Below, piece by piece: positions 55,550 to 64,000 of a stretch of DNA of 64,000 nt (position 1 is the stretch's first letter; each line of letters starts with the position of its first letter). The position numbers and the translations under genes are program-made. The notes below the pieces were generated by a model. That model worked only from the letters and a program-made list of their open reading frames with translations, was not told the DNA's origin and did not search any database. The DNA is from Hermatobates lingyangjiaoensis (lineage: Eukaryota > Arthropoda > Insecta > Hemiptera > Hermatobatidae), in assembly GCA_026182355.1 (NCBI GenBank), contig JAPFBL010000601.1, forward strand, positions 51,001 through 115,000. Reading direction: 5' to 3'.

Positions 55550-55906
55550 ACTTAAAAATCGAAAAAACGATCCAAACTGGACACAAATCAGTTCACAAAC
55601 GAAGAAAAGCAACACACAGAGAAAGAGACACACTTACAAACTCAAATTTTCGGATGATCCGTCTTCAGGAGAAAAGAGAGAAAGGGCGACCAAGCACGCC
55701 GGAAACACAACGGCAGGAAACCGTCCCGGCAACCGACCGTGCTCACGGTCGGTTAGCACGGTCGGTTGCCGGGACGGTTTCCTGCCGTTGTGTTTCCGGC
55801 GTGCTTGGTCGCCCTTTCTCTCTTTTCTCCTGAAGACGGATCATCCGAAAATTTGAGTTTGCAAGTGTGTCTCTTTCTCTGTGTGTTGCTTTTCTTCGTT
55901 TGTGAA

Positions 55907-55952
<46 letters not shown>
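55545..55952. mobile_element. Near-perfect palindrome of the AATT family with (TA)n
   Basis: The arms 55602-55743 and 55755-55909 are almost identical around an 11-bp centre (CACGGTCGGTT). Both carry CTGAAGA, C, GGA/TCC, GAA, AATT, T, stem I CTC/GAG: minus 55641-55673, plus 55827-55857. (TA)n lies at both ends (55518-55548 and 55911-55952). Confidence 0.85.
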
Positions 55953-55955
<3 letters not shown>

Positions 55956-56135
55956 AGGAAAACTATACAAGAGGACAACAAAAGTTTCACGGTGAATCAC
56001 AGACACAGAACTGAGGAACAAACACACCTACTGTCTCCAATTTTCGGTTGAACCGTCATCAGGAGAGTTGAGATAGGGACACCAAGCGCACTTGTGAACG
56101 ACGGTTGGAGACCGTATATATATATATATATATAT
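55953..56135 (-). ncRNA. Hammerhead-like motif (AATT family)
   Basis: The minus strand at 56031-56068 has CTGATGA, C, GGT/ACC, GAA, AATT, then GGAGAC with CTC upstream. Same cassette as 6800-6953. It shares the (TA)n with the preceding palindrome. Confidence 0.6.
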
Positions 56136-56454
56136 GTATGTATAGTATATATATAAACAGTATATATTATGTATACATACGATATATAATATATATTAAT
56201 TAATTAATTAACAAACGTTCTCTTCGAACTACGCCCTTTTCACAATTCGCAACCTCTCATGAGTTTGATTTGTTTTTAAGACAAACTACCTATAAATATG
56301 ATATCCACTCTTTCCAATCGGTTATTGATGCTGAGAAAAATGTTAAAATCTCAATTTCAGTACACTAGAAATTCAAAGTATCAATGATTTTGATACTGAT
56401 TTCACTTGATTTCCAGAGTTTACTTGAAGACTCTGCCAAAGAAAACTTGACCAA

Positions 56455-56645
56455 AGTTAGTTCAATCGACTGATTAGAGAATGACTGAGAAAGGGTGTGG
56501 TCGACTGGACTGCGGGGTCCAAAGAGAAATGCATTCCTGCTGAGGGATGCACTGGTCGTGACGTCAAGTGAAGGTCCCAGAGCACGAGATACCCTCAGGC
56601 TCGGAAAGTCGCTCTACCGACTGACTACCTTAGGTCCCCCTTCAA
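56455..56645 (-). mobile_element. Second tRNA-derived SINE family (probable)
   Basis: The minus strand reads GGTAGTCAGTCGGTAGAGCG then CCTGAGGGTATCTCGTGCTC, a tRNA-like A-box region and a weak B box, followed by an unrelated body (CGTCACGACCAGTGCATCCC, GGACCCCGCAGTCCAG) that differs from the abundant SINE. It is the only copy in the window. Confidence 0.45.
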
Positions 56646-56649
56646 CTCT

Positions 56650-57170
56650 GTCCACTGTCACGTAGCACCTCATTTACGTCTCTATTACGACTCCTTACCT
56701 AAATTACCTCAAAAATTTCCCTCCTTTAATAATACCATAATTCTCATTTCTCATTTTACAGTTAGATTAAATTTTAGTAACACTCAAAAGATTATTTCCC
56801 CTATTATTCAGAACAACTCTATTACGTTTAGATTTCAACGTTTTGTCACCGTTGTCCTAAATGGCGTACTTCCTAATCGAAATTCAACGAGTTCAAAAGA
56901 ATTTCAAAAATTGCCTCAATTGTGGTAATTGATATGGAAATAATATGGAGTTATACACTATCAACTTTCCTGTCGAAAACATTTATCATTTTTTAACTAA
57001 CCTCCACTCTTAAAGGCTTTTCGGCTTTTCTGTTATAAAATGTTCCTCATTTATGATTAGATATCTCTACATCTTTATGTCACCACGGGCATAGCAACTA
57101 TTTTTGCTGCCCGAACTGGCAATAAGATCTTAGTCTTTTTTCGCATTTCATACTGTGCTTTCACCATTGA
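56650..57170. other. No gene seen
   Basis: AT-rich. Near 57125 a TAAGATCTTAGTCTTTTTTC fragment belongs to the AGATCT hammerhead cassette, 3' part only. Confidence 0.45.
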
Positions 57171-57173
57171 TAT

Positions 57174-57185
57174 ATTTATATATAT

Positions 57186-57224
<39 letters not shown>

Positions 57225-57386
57225 AATATATATAAACTAGAATTTAAAAAAGAACACATAGAACGAAAACCACTGAACTCACTACTATATTTCGATGTCC
57301 TCGTCTTCAGGAAAAGAAGTGAATCGCTCCAAAGGTTGATAACGACTGACTTGGCGTTCGAACTGAAGCATAAATATATATATATA
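57174..57386 (-). ncRNA. Hammerhead-like motif (ATAT family, GA/TC stem) next to (TA)n
   Basis: Minus 57277-57312: CTGAAGA, C, GA..TC, GAA, ATAT, A. Copy of 1465-1503. (TA)n lies at 57174-57220. Confidence 0.55.
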
Positions 57387-57668
57387 GTTCAGTATAGACA
57401 AAGAAACATAGAGCAATCAAAAGAACACACTTACAGTCTCTAATTTTCGGTTTGAACCGTCTTAAGGAGAGATAAGAGAGGGAAACCAAGCGCACTGGTT
57501 CAGAGACGGTTGGGGACCCAACCCCTCCAACGGTTGGGTCTCCAACTGTCTCTGAACCAGTGCGCTTGGTTTCCCTCTCTTATCTCTCCTGAAGACGGTT
57601 CAAACCGAAAATTAGAGACTGTAAGTGTGTTTTTTTGATTTCTCTATGTTTCTTTGTCTATATTGAAC
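57386..57668. mobile_element. Palindromic hammerhead pair (AATT family, GGTT stem)
   Basis: Minus motif 57434-57475 has CTTAAGA (G5 lost). Plus motif 57585-57618 has stem I TCTC/GAGA, CTGAAGA (57589-57595), C, GGTT/AACC, GAA, AATT, A. The arms include GAACCAGTGCGCTTGGTTTC on the plus side. One arm looks intact and one mutated. Confidence 0.75.
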
Positions 57669-57699
57669 TATTTTTGTCCGTTTTGGATCGTATTTTCAA

Positions 57700-58130
57700 C
57701 GGATATATATATATATATATCAATCAATGATATATAATTCAATATATAATAAAATATATATATATATATATATATATATGGATATATATATATATCAATG
57801 ATATACATTGATATATAACATCTTAGTCTTGTTTTCCCATTTCATTTGTGGATTGATCATTGATTGTTATTTCACGTGTTTATGTGAAATCTATATATAT
57901 ACAGTTCAATGTCCATAAAGAAACGTAGAGAAATTAAAAACACACACTTAATTTCTCTACGTTTCTTTATGTACATTGAAATGTATTCGTCCGTTTCGGA
58001 TCGTATTTTCATCAAAAAAGTGTATATATATATATTGATAAAAGTATCGACCGTGGAATAGAAAAAAACTATAGTTTTATATACATATATATATAACAGA
58101 CTCAATAATATGTCAACTGGTTGATAGAAT
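57700..58130. repeat. (TA)n tracts and core-deleted hammerhead cassette arms
   Basis: After imperfect (TA)n (57702-57810), the AGATCT cassette 3' part (CTTGTTTTCCCATTTCATTT..CACGTGTTTATGTGAAAT) appears. Then comes a palindrome (57905-57980) of TCAATGT..ATAAAGAAACGTAGAGAAATTA and its complement, the AATT-family ends without their core. Confidence 0.55.
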
Positions 58131-58199
58131 AGGTATATTATGTAATAGGGTTCGGTCTTTTTTTTTCTTTTTGATTAATCCAGATTACATAATACACCT

Positions 58200-59040
58200 A
58201 TATATGTATGTATACTTGTAATTACTTTAATAAGTGAGTGCTTAAAACCTTGTACCTGTACTTTATTAAAACATGATGTTACATAGAGACATTACGAACT
58301 ATTTTTTTCTATATGTTTCTTGGGTAACTCATTTGAGGTTTCAGAGAATTGATAACTCTGTTTCCATATATGAGAAAGTGAAATTCAATTTCTATTAGAA
58401 TTAGAATTTCGTTGAAAACTAATTTTAGTTAGTCGTTAAAAAACGGCTTGAAAGTCGACCTTGATGAAATGATTAAGTGCTTGCAAGTGGCGAAAAAGTC
58501 CCATACGGGGGAATAATTGATGGTAGCCAGGTTAATGAAAGACCGCTTTTGACTAATCCCTAATTGTTGGAGGGGCGTATGAAATGGTTTACAACCTTTT
58601 GTTAGTTCATTTCCTTTCTTATCTTTGATACCTCGTCATTAGCAAAGGTGCTTCTTTGCCTTTCCTTCATGCACTTTGTACTAAAAAACAACTCAAACTC
58701 CTTCAAAACACAACCAGCACAACGTATAATCAACCCTTTATGATTGCCGCTTAATGAGCTCAATTGGTCATTGACCTTCCTATATCATTTTTTTTTATCT
58801 TTTACTAAACACTGCAGAACTTTTAAAGATTTCAGACTACAACTGGTAAATAGATTAGAATCAGAACCATACTTTGTGCAGACAACATACGTTTAGTTAC
58901 TTTCCGAACGACCAACATAAGTCAGAAATGAACGTAAGTTGTCTAGTAATGTATACCATTCATCTGAACTATACATCCATACTCAATTACCATATCTTTT
59001 AAAACACCATTAATCATATATTATAAATATGACATTTTAA
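58200..59040. other. No gene seen
   Basis: AT-rich. Nothing recognised. Confidence 0.45.
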
Positions 59041-59069
59041 AATAATAAACAATTACTAATAAATACTTT

Positions 59070-59360
59070 TCTTCTTCTCGAAATTTGGTCAAGATTAATT
59101 ATTTGAAATCACCTCTTTGCCAACGTTTCATCTTTATTTTAAGACATTCTCAGGGCTAGAACTTGTTAGTTCAGTGTTAGAAGTAGCACTTATTCAGCCT
59201 TGAATAAGTAAGATTTTTGAAATTTTATGATGAATGTGATGTCCATTGTTTTTGGATTCTTGCCTTGAGGATGTCTTAAAATAAAGACGAAATGTTGGCA
59301 AAAAGGTGATTTCAAATAATTAACCCTGACCAAAGTCCGAGAAGAAGAAAAGTATTTATT
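59070..59360. mobile_element. Palindromic hammerhead pair (ATGT/ACGT family)
   Basis: Minus 59118-59157: CTGAGAA (mutated), T, GTCTT/AAGA.., GAA, ACGT, T. Plus 59260-59300: TTGAGGA, T, GTCTT/AAGAC, GAA, ATGT, T. Stem I is GCC/GGC on the minus side. The arms include CTTCTTCTCG and CCTGACCAAAGTCCGAGAAG. Each side has one core substitution. Confidence 0.65.
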
Positions 59361-59364
59361 TTTA

Positions 59365-60400
59365 AAATAATAACATATTTGAAATACGTAAATTAAATTC
59401 ATGCAAAATACATCTTTTGACGCATAAATAAGACGCATTGCAAATGTTGCGTTGGCTTACAGATTGAAAAAGGAATAAATTCTTAATGAAATTGTATCAT
59501 AAGTATATTATTTTCAGCCAACGTCTATGCTGGCAGGGTTGTTAGATTCGACTTTCTATGCCTAAAATGCTCAACTTTGGCCTTTTTCTTATAATTGGTC
59601 TTTTCTAACGTTTTATTGGTATTAACATCAATAAAAATGTTTTAGCCACCTTATTTAACCTCAAATAACTTTATTGCCTTCATAAAGCCGTTTTGAACTG
59701 AAAATCCTACACGTTTTATTCCTGTTAAAGCAAGTATAAAACAAGTACTGTTTGAAATTGGTTATGTTATTCAATTTATGGCTTAAAAAACTGAAAATAG
59801 AACAAGTATTAGAAAACAGAAGACAATTATAAGAAAGCTGAATTAGGATTAGCTTGTCTGTAGCTCGTCATTGTTCCATAATGGCTAATGATCGTATTGG
59901 AGAACTAATCAAAGAGGAAGGGAAATATAGCAATCTCAGTGGAATCAAATTAGTTTTCTCAATTAATAAAAAATGTTTTTTTCAAAACTACAAAATTATT
60001 TAAAGAGAATCATAGAGTTAGCAAAATTTGTACTTTTGATGGACAAATCAACAGTAATTTCAATTAACAGCGTATGTGTGTTGTCGTAAGATATTTTAAT
60101 GAATCCGCTGATAATTCTAAAATAGAAACTGCCTTTTTTTCCGCTGCCTCATCGGCATCTGCGCAATGACTAATGATGTTTTGGTAGAAGCATTGTGTAA
60201 ATACGAATTGGATTTGGAAAAATTGCATCGATTTTGCAAGCGATGGAGAATCTCCATTGGTTGAGAAGATCAATTCAACTTGGGCTGGAATTCTAAAAGT
60301 TTCTCCCAATTGCGTACACATGAAATGAAATACATTTGTTTCATATTGGCATTATGTGTACAACATTTTATGAACTATATATCTGTATATATTTAACTTT
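59365..60400. other. No gene seen
   Basis: AT-rich. The minus-strand frame at 60064-60321 (85 codons) has no recognised domain. Confidence 0.45.
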
Positions 60401-60560
60401 AAATTACACAAAGCACGACACAGAAAAAGAATAAAGAGAACACTTACAGAATTCAGTATTTCGAACTGTTGTTCGTCATCAGGAGAGTAGACTAGAAGAG
60501 AAGACGATTGAGAGAGATCTCCCCACGTCGAGGAACGGAGTGCGAATGTATATATTTATT
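60400..60560 (-). ncRNA. Hammerhead-like motif (ATAT-type family, GAAC stem)
   Basis: Minus 60441-60491: CTGATGA, C, GAAC/GTTC, GAA, ATACTG (first bases of ATAT kept). The GAGAGAGATCTCCCCACGTCG arm matches 17905-17940. Partner of the plus copy at 17945. Confidence 0.6.
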
Positions 60561-60779
60561 TTTTATATATTTATGTATATATTTATTTTGGCCTTTTTTT
60601 TTAAAAAAAAATAAAATTTGGCCATATCCTCTGTCAAGCATCTGGTATTCTTACATAGGTGTAGCTGGATGTTCCCCGTAGTTGTGATACCTTATACCAT
60701 ATGGAATATCCACCATAATATACCAACCACTGAATCACAGACATTAGACGTTTGTTTGGGGGGGGGGGGGGGGGAAGGT

Positions 60780-61090
60780 AAGATCAGTCGTTAACGTACT
60801 CACCTCTGAACTGGTAAGTCCAGGGTTCGATACCCGCATGCCCTCGATTTATTCACGTGGGAGGTGAATAAATCAGAGCACGTTATCCTTCGGAGAAGTC
60901 GTTACACCGTCGGTCCCGAGCCTGTACGATGTCATATACTCGTTAAACAACCCTACTGTAAATACTCTTGAGTTAGGCAAAATTTAGGACTTTCAATGAA
61001 CAATCAATCTTCATAGTGTGGTATCACAAAGAGCTCAATGTTTGGCCTATGTCTGTTCCCTTGTGGGACAGCCTGTGCAACTTACAGTGT
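60780..61090 (+). mobile_element. tRNA-derived SINE, tail type A, after a poly-G
   Basis: A poly-G of about 18 (60758-60775) directly precedes GGTAAGATCAGTCGTTAACG. The A box is decayed, the B box GGTTCGATACC is near-intact and the body is complete to GGGACAGCCTGTGCAAC. The AACCT tail is not preserved. Confidence 0.75.
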
Positions 61091-61094
61091 TGCC

Positions 61095-62600
61095 TACTAC
61101 CTAGATGTTTGTTTGTAACTTTGTTTATTCTTTGTAACTCTTAAATATGTCATGGGTTATTACATTTCATGTAATGTTTTAAACTATAAGCAATATACCT
61201 GTATATTAATTAGTCTGTTAATTAAGAATTAAGTATTAGCTCGTACGTACATATGTTAAACATAAGAAACTAAACGCCTTTAATAATTATCCAAAAGTTA
61301 GACCAATATTTGGCTTTTAGCTTTTAATTTATGAAAATCAACAAGAATTGATAAAAAGCTGCGGTTGGCGTTGGTTGAAAGTGGAAGTATGTTTTTATTC
61401 AGATTTTAAATTAATCTTGATAAAATTAAGGATATGGGATTCAAGCTGGTTTGTATTACTGGAGTGGTTTCATCAGAAAAATGACCGCAGACTCTTAGGA
61501 AATTGGTTATTATGTTCCAGACACTATTCCAAATTGAATTCAGCTCTAACACTTTCATGGTCTTTGCAATTTAAAAGAGAAAGAAAAAAAAATGGATTTT
61601 TACGATTGATTTTGAATTCTTACAAAAGTTTACGTAAAAATAGGATTGGCGTTAAATGAATATGCGTAGGATATGTAGTAAAGTTTACCCTCTATATTTG
61701 TATCTTATGCTTGATTAAAAATCAACCGGGTATTTTATTAAACATAAATGTGATGAAATCTTTAAGGGAGTGGTTTGTAGATCATACTGTTGTAACTCCC
61801 TAAATCTTAAATAGCTTAGATAATAGTTTTTAACTGAATCTTTAGATTAATGTTTTATTTGGGCAATACTTTATAGAGATGATGGTATAGCAGCGCAGCA
61901 CCGCAAGCTCAGCGAAAGCTGTTATATCCCTGCAGAGTTACCCAACTTAATCTATCCGTTACACACTTTTCACGATCATTTAAAACTCATCTTACAAGCC
62001 ATCTTACTATTAAAAGCAATGTTCAATTACTTCATGACTGTCATCTTGAATTCTTTGCAAGTAAACTACATGTTTTGCAATATCTGTATATCACCTTGAA
62101 AAGTCATGATCCAAAAATATTTTGCGCTGTTGACTGATCTATTATAAAACAATAATTTCATATAAAACTTTATTTATAGTATAAAAAATGAAAAGAGTGC
62201 GTAAATCAAAATCCAAAAATCCCAATAAATTATAACTATTTCCTTTCCCTCTTAGGAAACCGTAAAATCGAGAGGTAAGACAATGCACTGGAAGTGAGTT
62301 GGTTATCTCCATTATACTTCATAACCTGATTTCAATCGCACTGTAAGATTGTACGTTAGATATTGAACGCCTATTTAATAATATTGGTGCAATCGGACCA
62401 TAAAGGGGATACCATACCTTACTTCCATCTGTTTTTTACTCATACTAAAATTGTATTCGGCCTTCTTCTTCATTTATGTTGAAGGTTTGTTAGTTAATGA
62501 CCTTTGTTTTAGTATGGTCCTGGTTTTTTTTAAAAGTTTCGTTTTTTTGGCCATCTGTTTAATGTTTCAGACGGCTATTAAAGACTCCTCTTCTCCTCGT
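61095..62600. other. No gene established; one 103-codon frame
   Basis: The frame at 61348-61659 (+) starts MIKSCGWRWLKVEVCF and is rich in Lys, Leu, Ser and Trp. I see no domain, signal peptide or repeat, and the codon context is AT-rich, so it may be chance. Confidence 0.35.
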
Positions 62601-62631
62601 CCTCTCGTTTTGTTCCTTTGGTCGATCACAT

Positions 62632-62708
62632 TTCATCTTCTGATGACAGCAGTTTCCAAAATGTTGAAGAAAAATTACATCTGTTCTTTCTGTGTGTTAC
62701 TTTGAGTG

Positions 62709-62744
<36 letters not shown>

Positions 62745-62745
62745 C
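62632..62745 (+). ncRNA. Decayed hammerhead-like motif with (TA)n
   Basis: CTGATGA (62640-62646), C, then AGCAGTTTCCAAAATGTT in place of stem II and GAA. (TA)n follows at 62712-62741. Probably inactive. Confidence 0.4.
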
Positions 62746-62809
62746 ACTATATACAAAAATATATATACAAAAATTAATAATCAATAGTAACTCTTGATAT
62801 AATATATGA

Positions 62810-63320
62810 ATTAAATACCACAATAAACAATATATATTAATTAAAATGCTCTAAGGCCTTTCGTTACAATATCATCAGAGAACTAAATGACACAACCAAA
62901 AAATATAATAACATATATATAATATAATATATAAATATATATTTATATATGATCAAACCACAATAAGAAATGGGAAAACAAGACTAAGATCTTTCAACCG
63001 TAACAAGCGGTCTTCGTCAGAGTCAAAAACCCAACTGTTGGGTTTTTGACTCTGACGAAGACCGCTTGTTACGGTTGAAAGATCTTTGTCTTGTTTTCCC
63101 ATTTCTTATTGTGGTTTGATCATTGATTATTATTTCACGTGTTTATGTGAAAGCTTTTTATATTTATATATAAATATAATATAAAATATAATCAACCAGG
63201 TTAACTTGTTATTATATTTTTTGGTTGTGTCATTCAGCTCTCTGATGATGTTGTAACAAAAGGCCTTAGAGCATTTTAATTAATATATATTGTTTATTGT
63301 GTATTTAATTCATATATATA
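62810..63320. mobile_element. Hammerhead palindrome (AGGCCT family) interrupted by another palindrome
   Basis: Minus motif 62850-62885: CTCT stem I, CTGATGA, T, a weak AT..AAC stem, GAA, AGGCCT, T. Plus motif 63237-63272: stem I GCTCT/AGAGC, CTGATGA (63242-63248), T, GTT/AAC, AAA (G12 mutated to A), AGGCCT, T. The outer arms (ACAATAAACAATATATATTAA, AATGCTCTAAGGCC) mirror each other. The middle is occupied by an AGATCT-family palindrome. Confidence 0.75.
62951..63160. mobile_element. Near-perfect AGATCT-family palindrome nested in (TA)n
   Basis: The arms of about 85 bp (62951-63035 and 63037-63125) are nearly identical and meet with no spacer (CAACTGTTGG). Minus motif 62982-63024 and plus motif 63048-63090: CTGACGA, A, GACCG/CGGTT, GAA, AGATCT, T. 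Stem I is GACT/AGTC on the minus side (TGTC on the plus). The right end is the CACGTG..GTGAAA hairpin. Confidence 0.85.
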
Positions 63321-63404
63321 TATAAACTACATTAATGTAGTTTATTTAGTTCGTGGAATCGTTTCATTTAATTGGTTATATAATATATATATATATGGAT
63401 TAAT

Positions 63405-63490
63405 TTATCACAATGAAAACAATTTTTGAAACAATGCTCTAAAGCCTTTCGTTATCACATCGTCAGAGAGCAAGTGAACTAAAAAAAAAC
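63405..63490 (-). ncRNA. Hammerhead-like motif (AGGCCT family)
   Basis: Minus 63436-63471: stem I GCTCT/AGAGC, CTGACGA, T, GT..AAC stem, GAA, AGGCTT (one change from the palindrome), T. The core is intact; stems II and III are weak. Confidence 0.6.
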
Positions 63491-63629
63491 AATAAATACT
63501 TGTTAACTTGGCTGATTGAAATTTCCAGAATTGTTGGCAACCCTGAATGTGTTTAATGATGAAGTCTTCTTCTTTTTAATTATCCCGCTAGTCAAAACTT
63601 CATCTAATTTATAGAGTCCTAGCCTATTG

Positions 63630-63851
63630 TTCATATATATATATATATATATTTATATATACATGAGTATATATACATGAGTATATACATGAGTTGACTG
63701 TCGTCCCTCCGTCAATTCACTTCTTCTCCTGAGGACGACCGCCATTACGGTCGAAATATTGAAAAGTGAGTCTTTGTTGTGTTTCTGTTTATGTGTCACT
63801 GCTTATTTTAATTGTTATTTGTCCTGTCGGACCGTTTTTCGTTTATCATGG

Positions 63852-63880
<29 letters not shown>
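63630..63880 (+). ncRNA. Hammerhead-like motif (ATAT family, GACCG stem) between (TA)n tracts
   Basis: CTGAGGA (63729-63735), C, GACCG/CGGTC, GAA, ATAT, T, stem I TC/GA and CACTT/AAGTG. It is nearly identical to 55058-55111, including the upstream TTGACTGTCGTCCCTCCGTC. (TA)n lies at 63632-63660 and 63851-63879. Confidence 0.7.
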
Positions 63881-63882
<2 letters not shown>

Positions 63883-64000
63883 AAAAATTATGCCAATTTT
63901 TATTCTTGTCCTTTTGCGAGTGAATTTTTCAAACTTTCTGAATATGGTTTTCCACCTTTCTGGTAAGATATTAAGCAATTCATCAAATCTTTTATTCTTC

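Noticed and set aside
55766..56014. Conserved-looking small protein shared with 21121 and 1921
   Set aside because: The similarity is that of the hammerhead cassette DNA, present in any frame and on both strands; there is no coding constraint.
61348..61659. 103-codon frame as a gene
   Set aside because: No recognisable domain, no splice or start context, and a length compatible with chance in 64 kb of six-frame sequence. Mentioned only as an unexplained frame.

Overview
This is AT-rich, gene-poor genomic DNA from a eukaryote, almost certainly an invertebrate animal. The supporting signs are (TA)n microsatellites, tRNA-derived SINEs, Jockey-type and RNase H-type non-LTR retrotransposon tails, hAT and Tigger/pogo DNA transposons, Penelope-like sequence, and one intron-flanked signal-peptide exon. 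The SINE tails end in AACCT pentamers, which resemble the arthropod TTAGG telomere repeat, so an arthropod (perhaps a chelicerate) is my best but weak guess. No prokaryotic-style gene exists here. Nearly every long ORF is a tandem-repeat artefact, a (TA)n translation or a transposon remnant.

The only plausible host coding sequence is a short exon at 44834-44947 (+). It has a splice acceptor, an ATG at 44881, an encoded signal peptide and a GT donor. Much of the surrounding window may therefore be intron or intergenic DNA of a secreted or membrane protein gene.

The dominant feature is a swarm of more than 50 hammerhead-ribozyme-like motifs on both strands. They share one architecture: stem I, CTGANGA, one extra unpaired base, stem II, GAA, a short self-complementary stem III sequence (AGATCT, ACGCGT, ATAT, AATT, ACGT, AGGCCT or ACCGGT) and a final A, C or T. 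They fall into at least seven sequence families and very often sit head-to-head in long near-perfect palindromes next to (TA)n tracts. One cassette (45844-46507) also carries the C-terminal tail of what looks like a GIY-YIG Penelope-like element protein. This links at least one family to Penelope-like elements or their non-autonomous relatives.

Layout. 0-10 kb: hammerhead cassettes, SINEs, and a hAT element with a Tigger nested inside it. 10-13 kb: a second Tigger between (GAT)n arrays, then an 885-bp TIR element. 13-29 kb: dense hammerhead palindromes and (TA)n, a LINE tail, and a hAT whose interior has become a minisatellite. 29-38 kb: 54-bp, 93-bp and 60-bp minisatellites, a Jockey 3' end and a dispersed repeat here called R. 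38-48 kb: a SINE nested in a LINE, the exon, a Jockey tail and the Penelope-like cassette. 48-51.3 kb: a fold-back structure with a 43-bp minisatellite and a GC-rich core. 52-64 kb: a second long R copy, a 5S rRNA-like fragment, SINEs and nested hammerhead palindromes.
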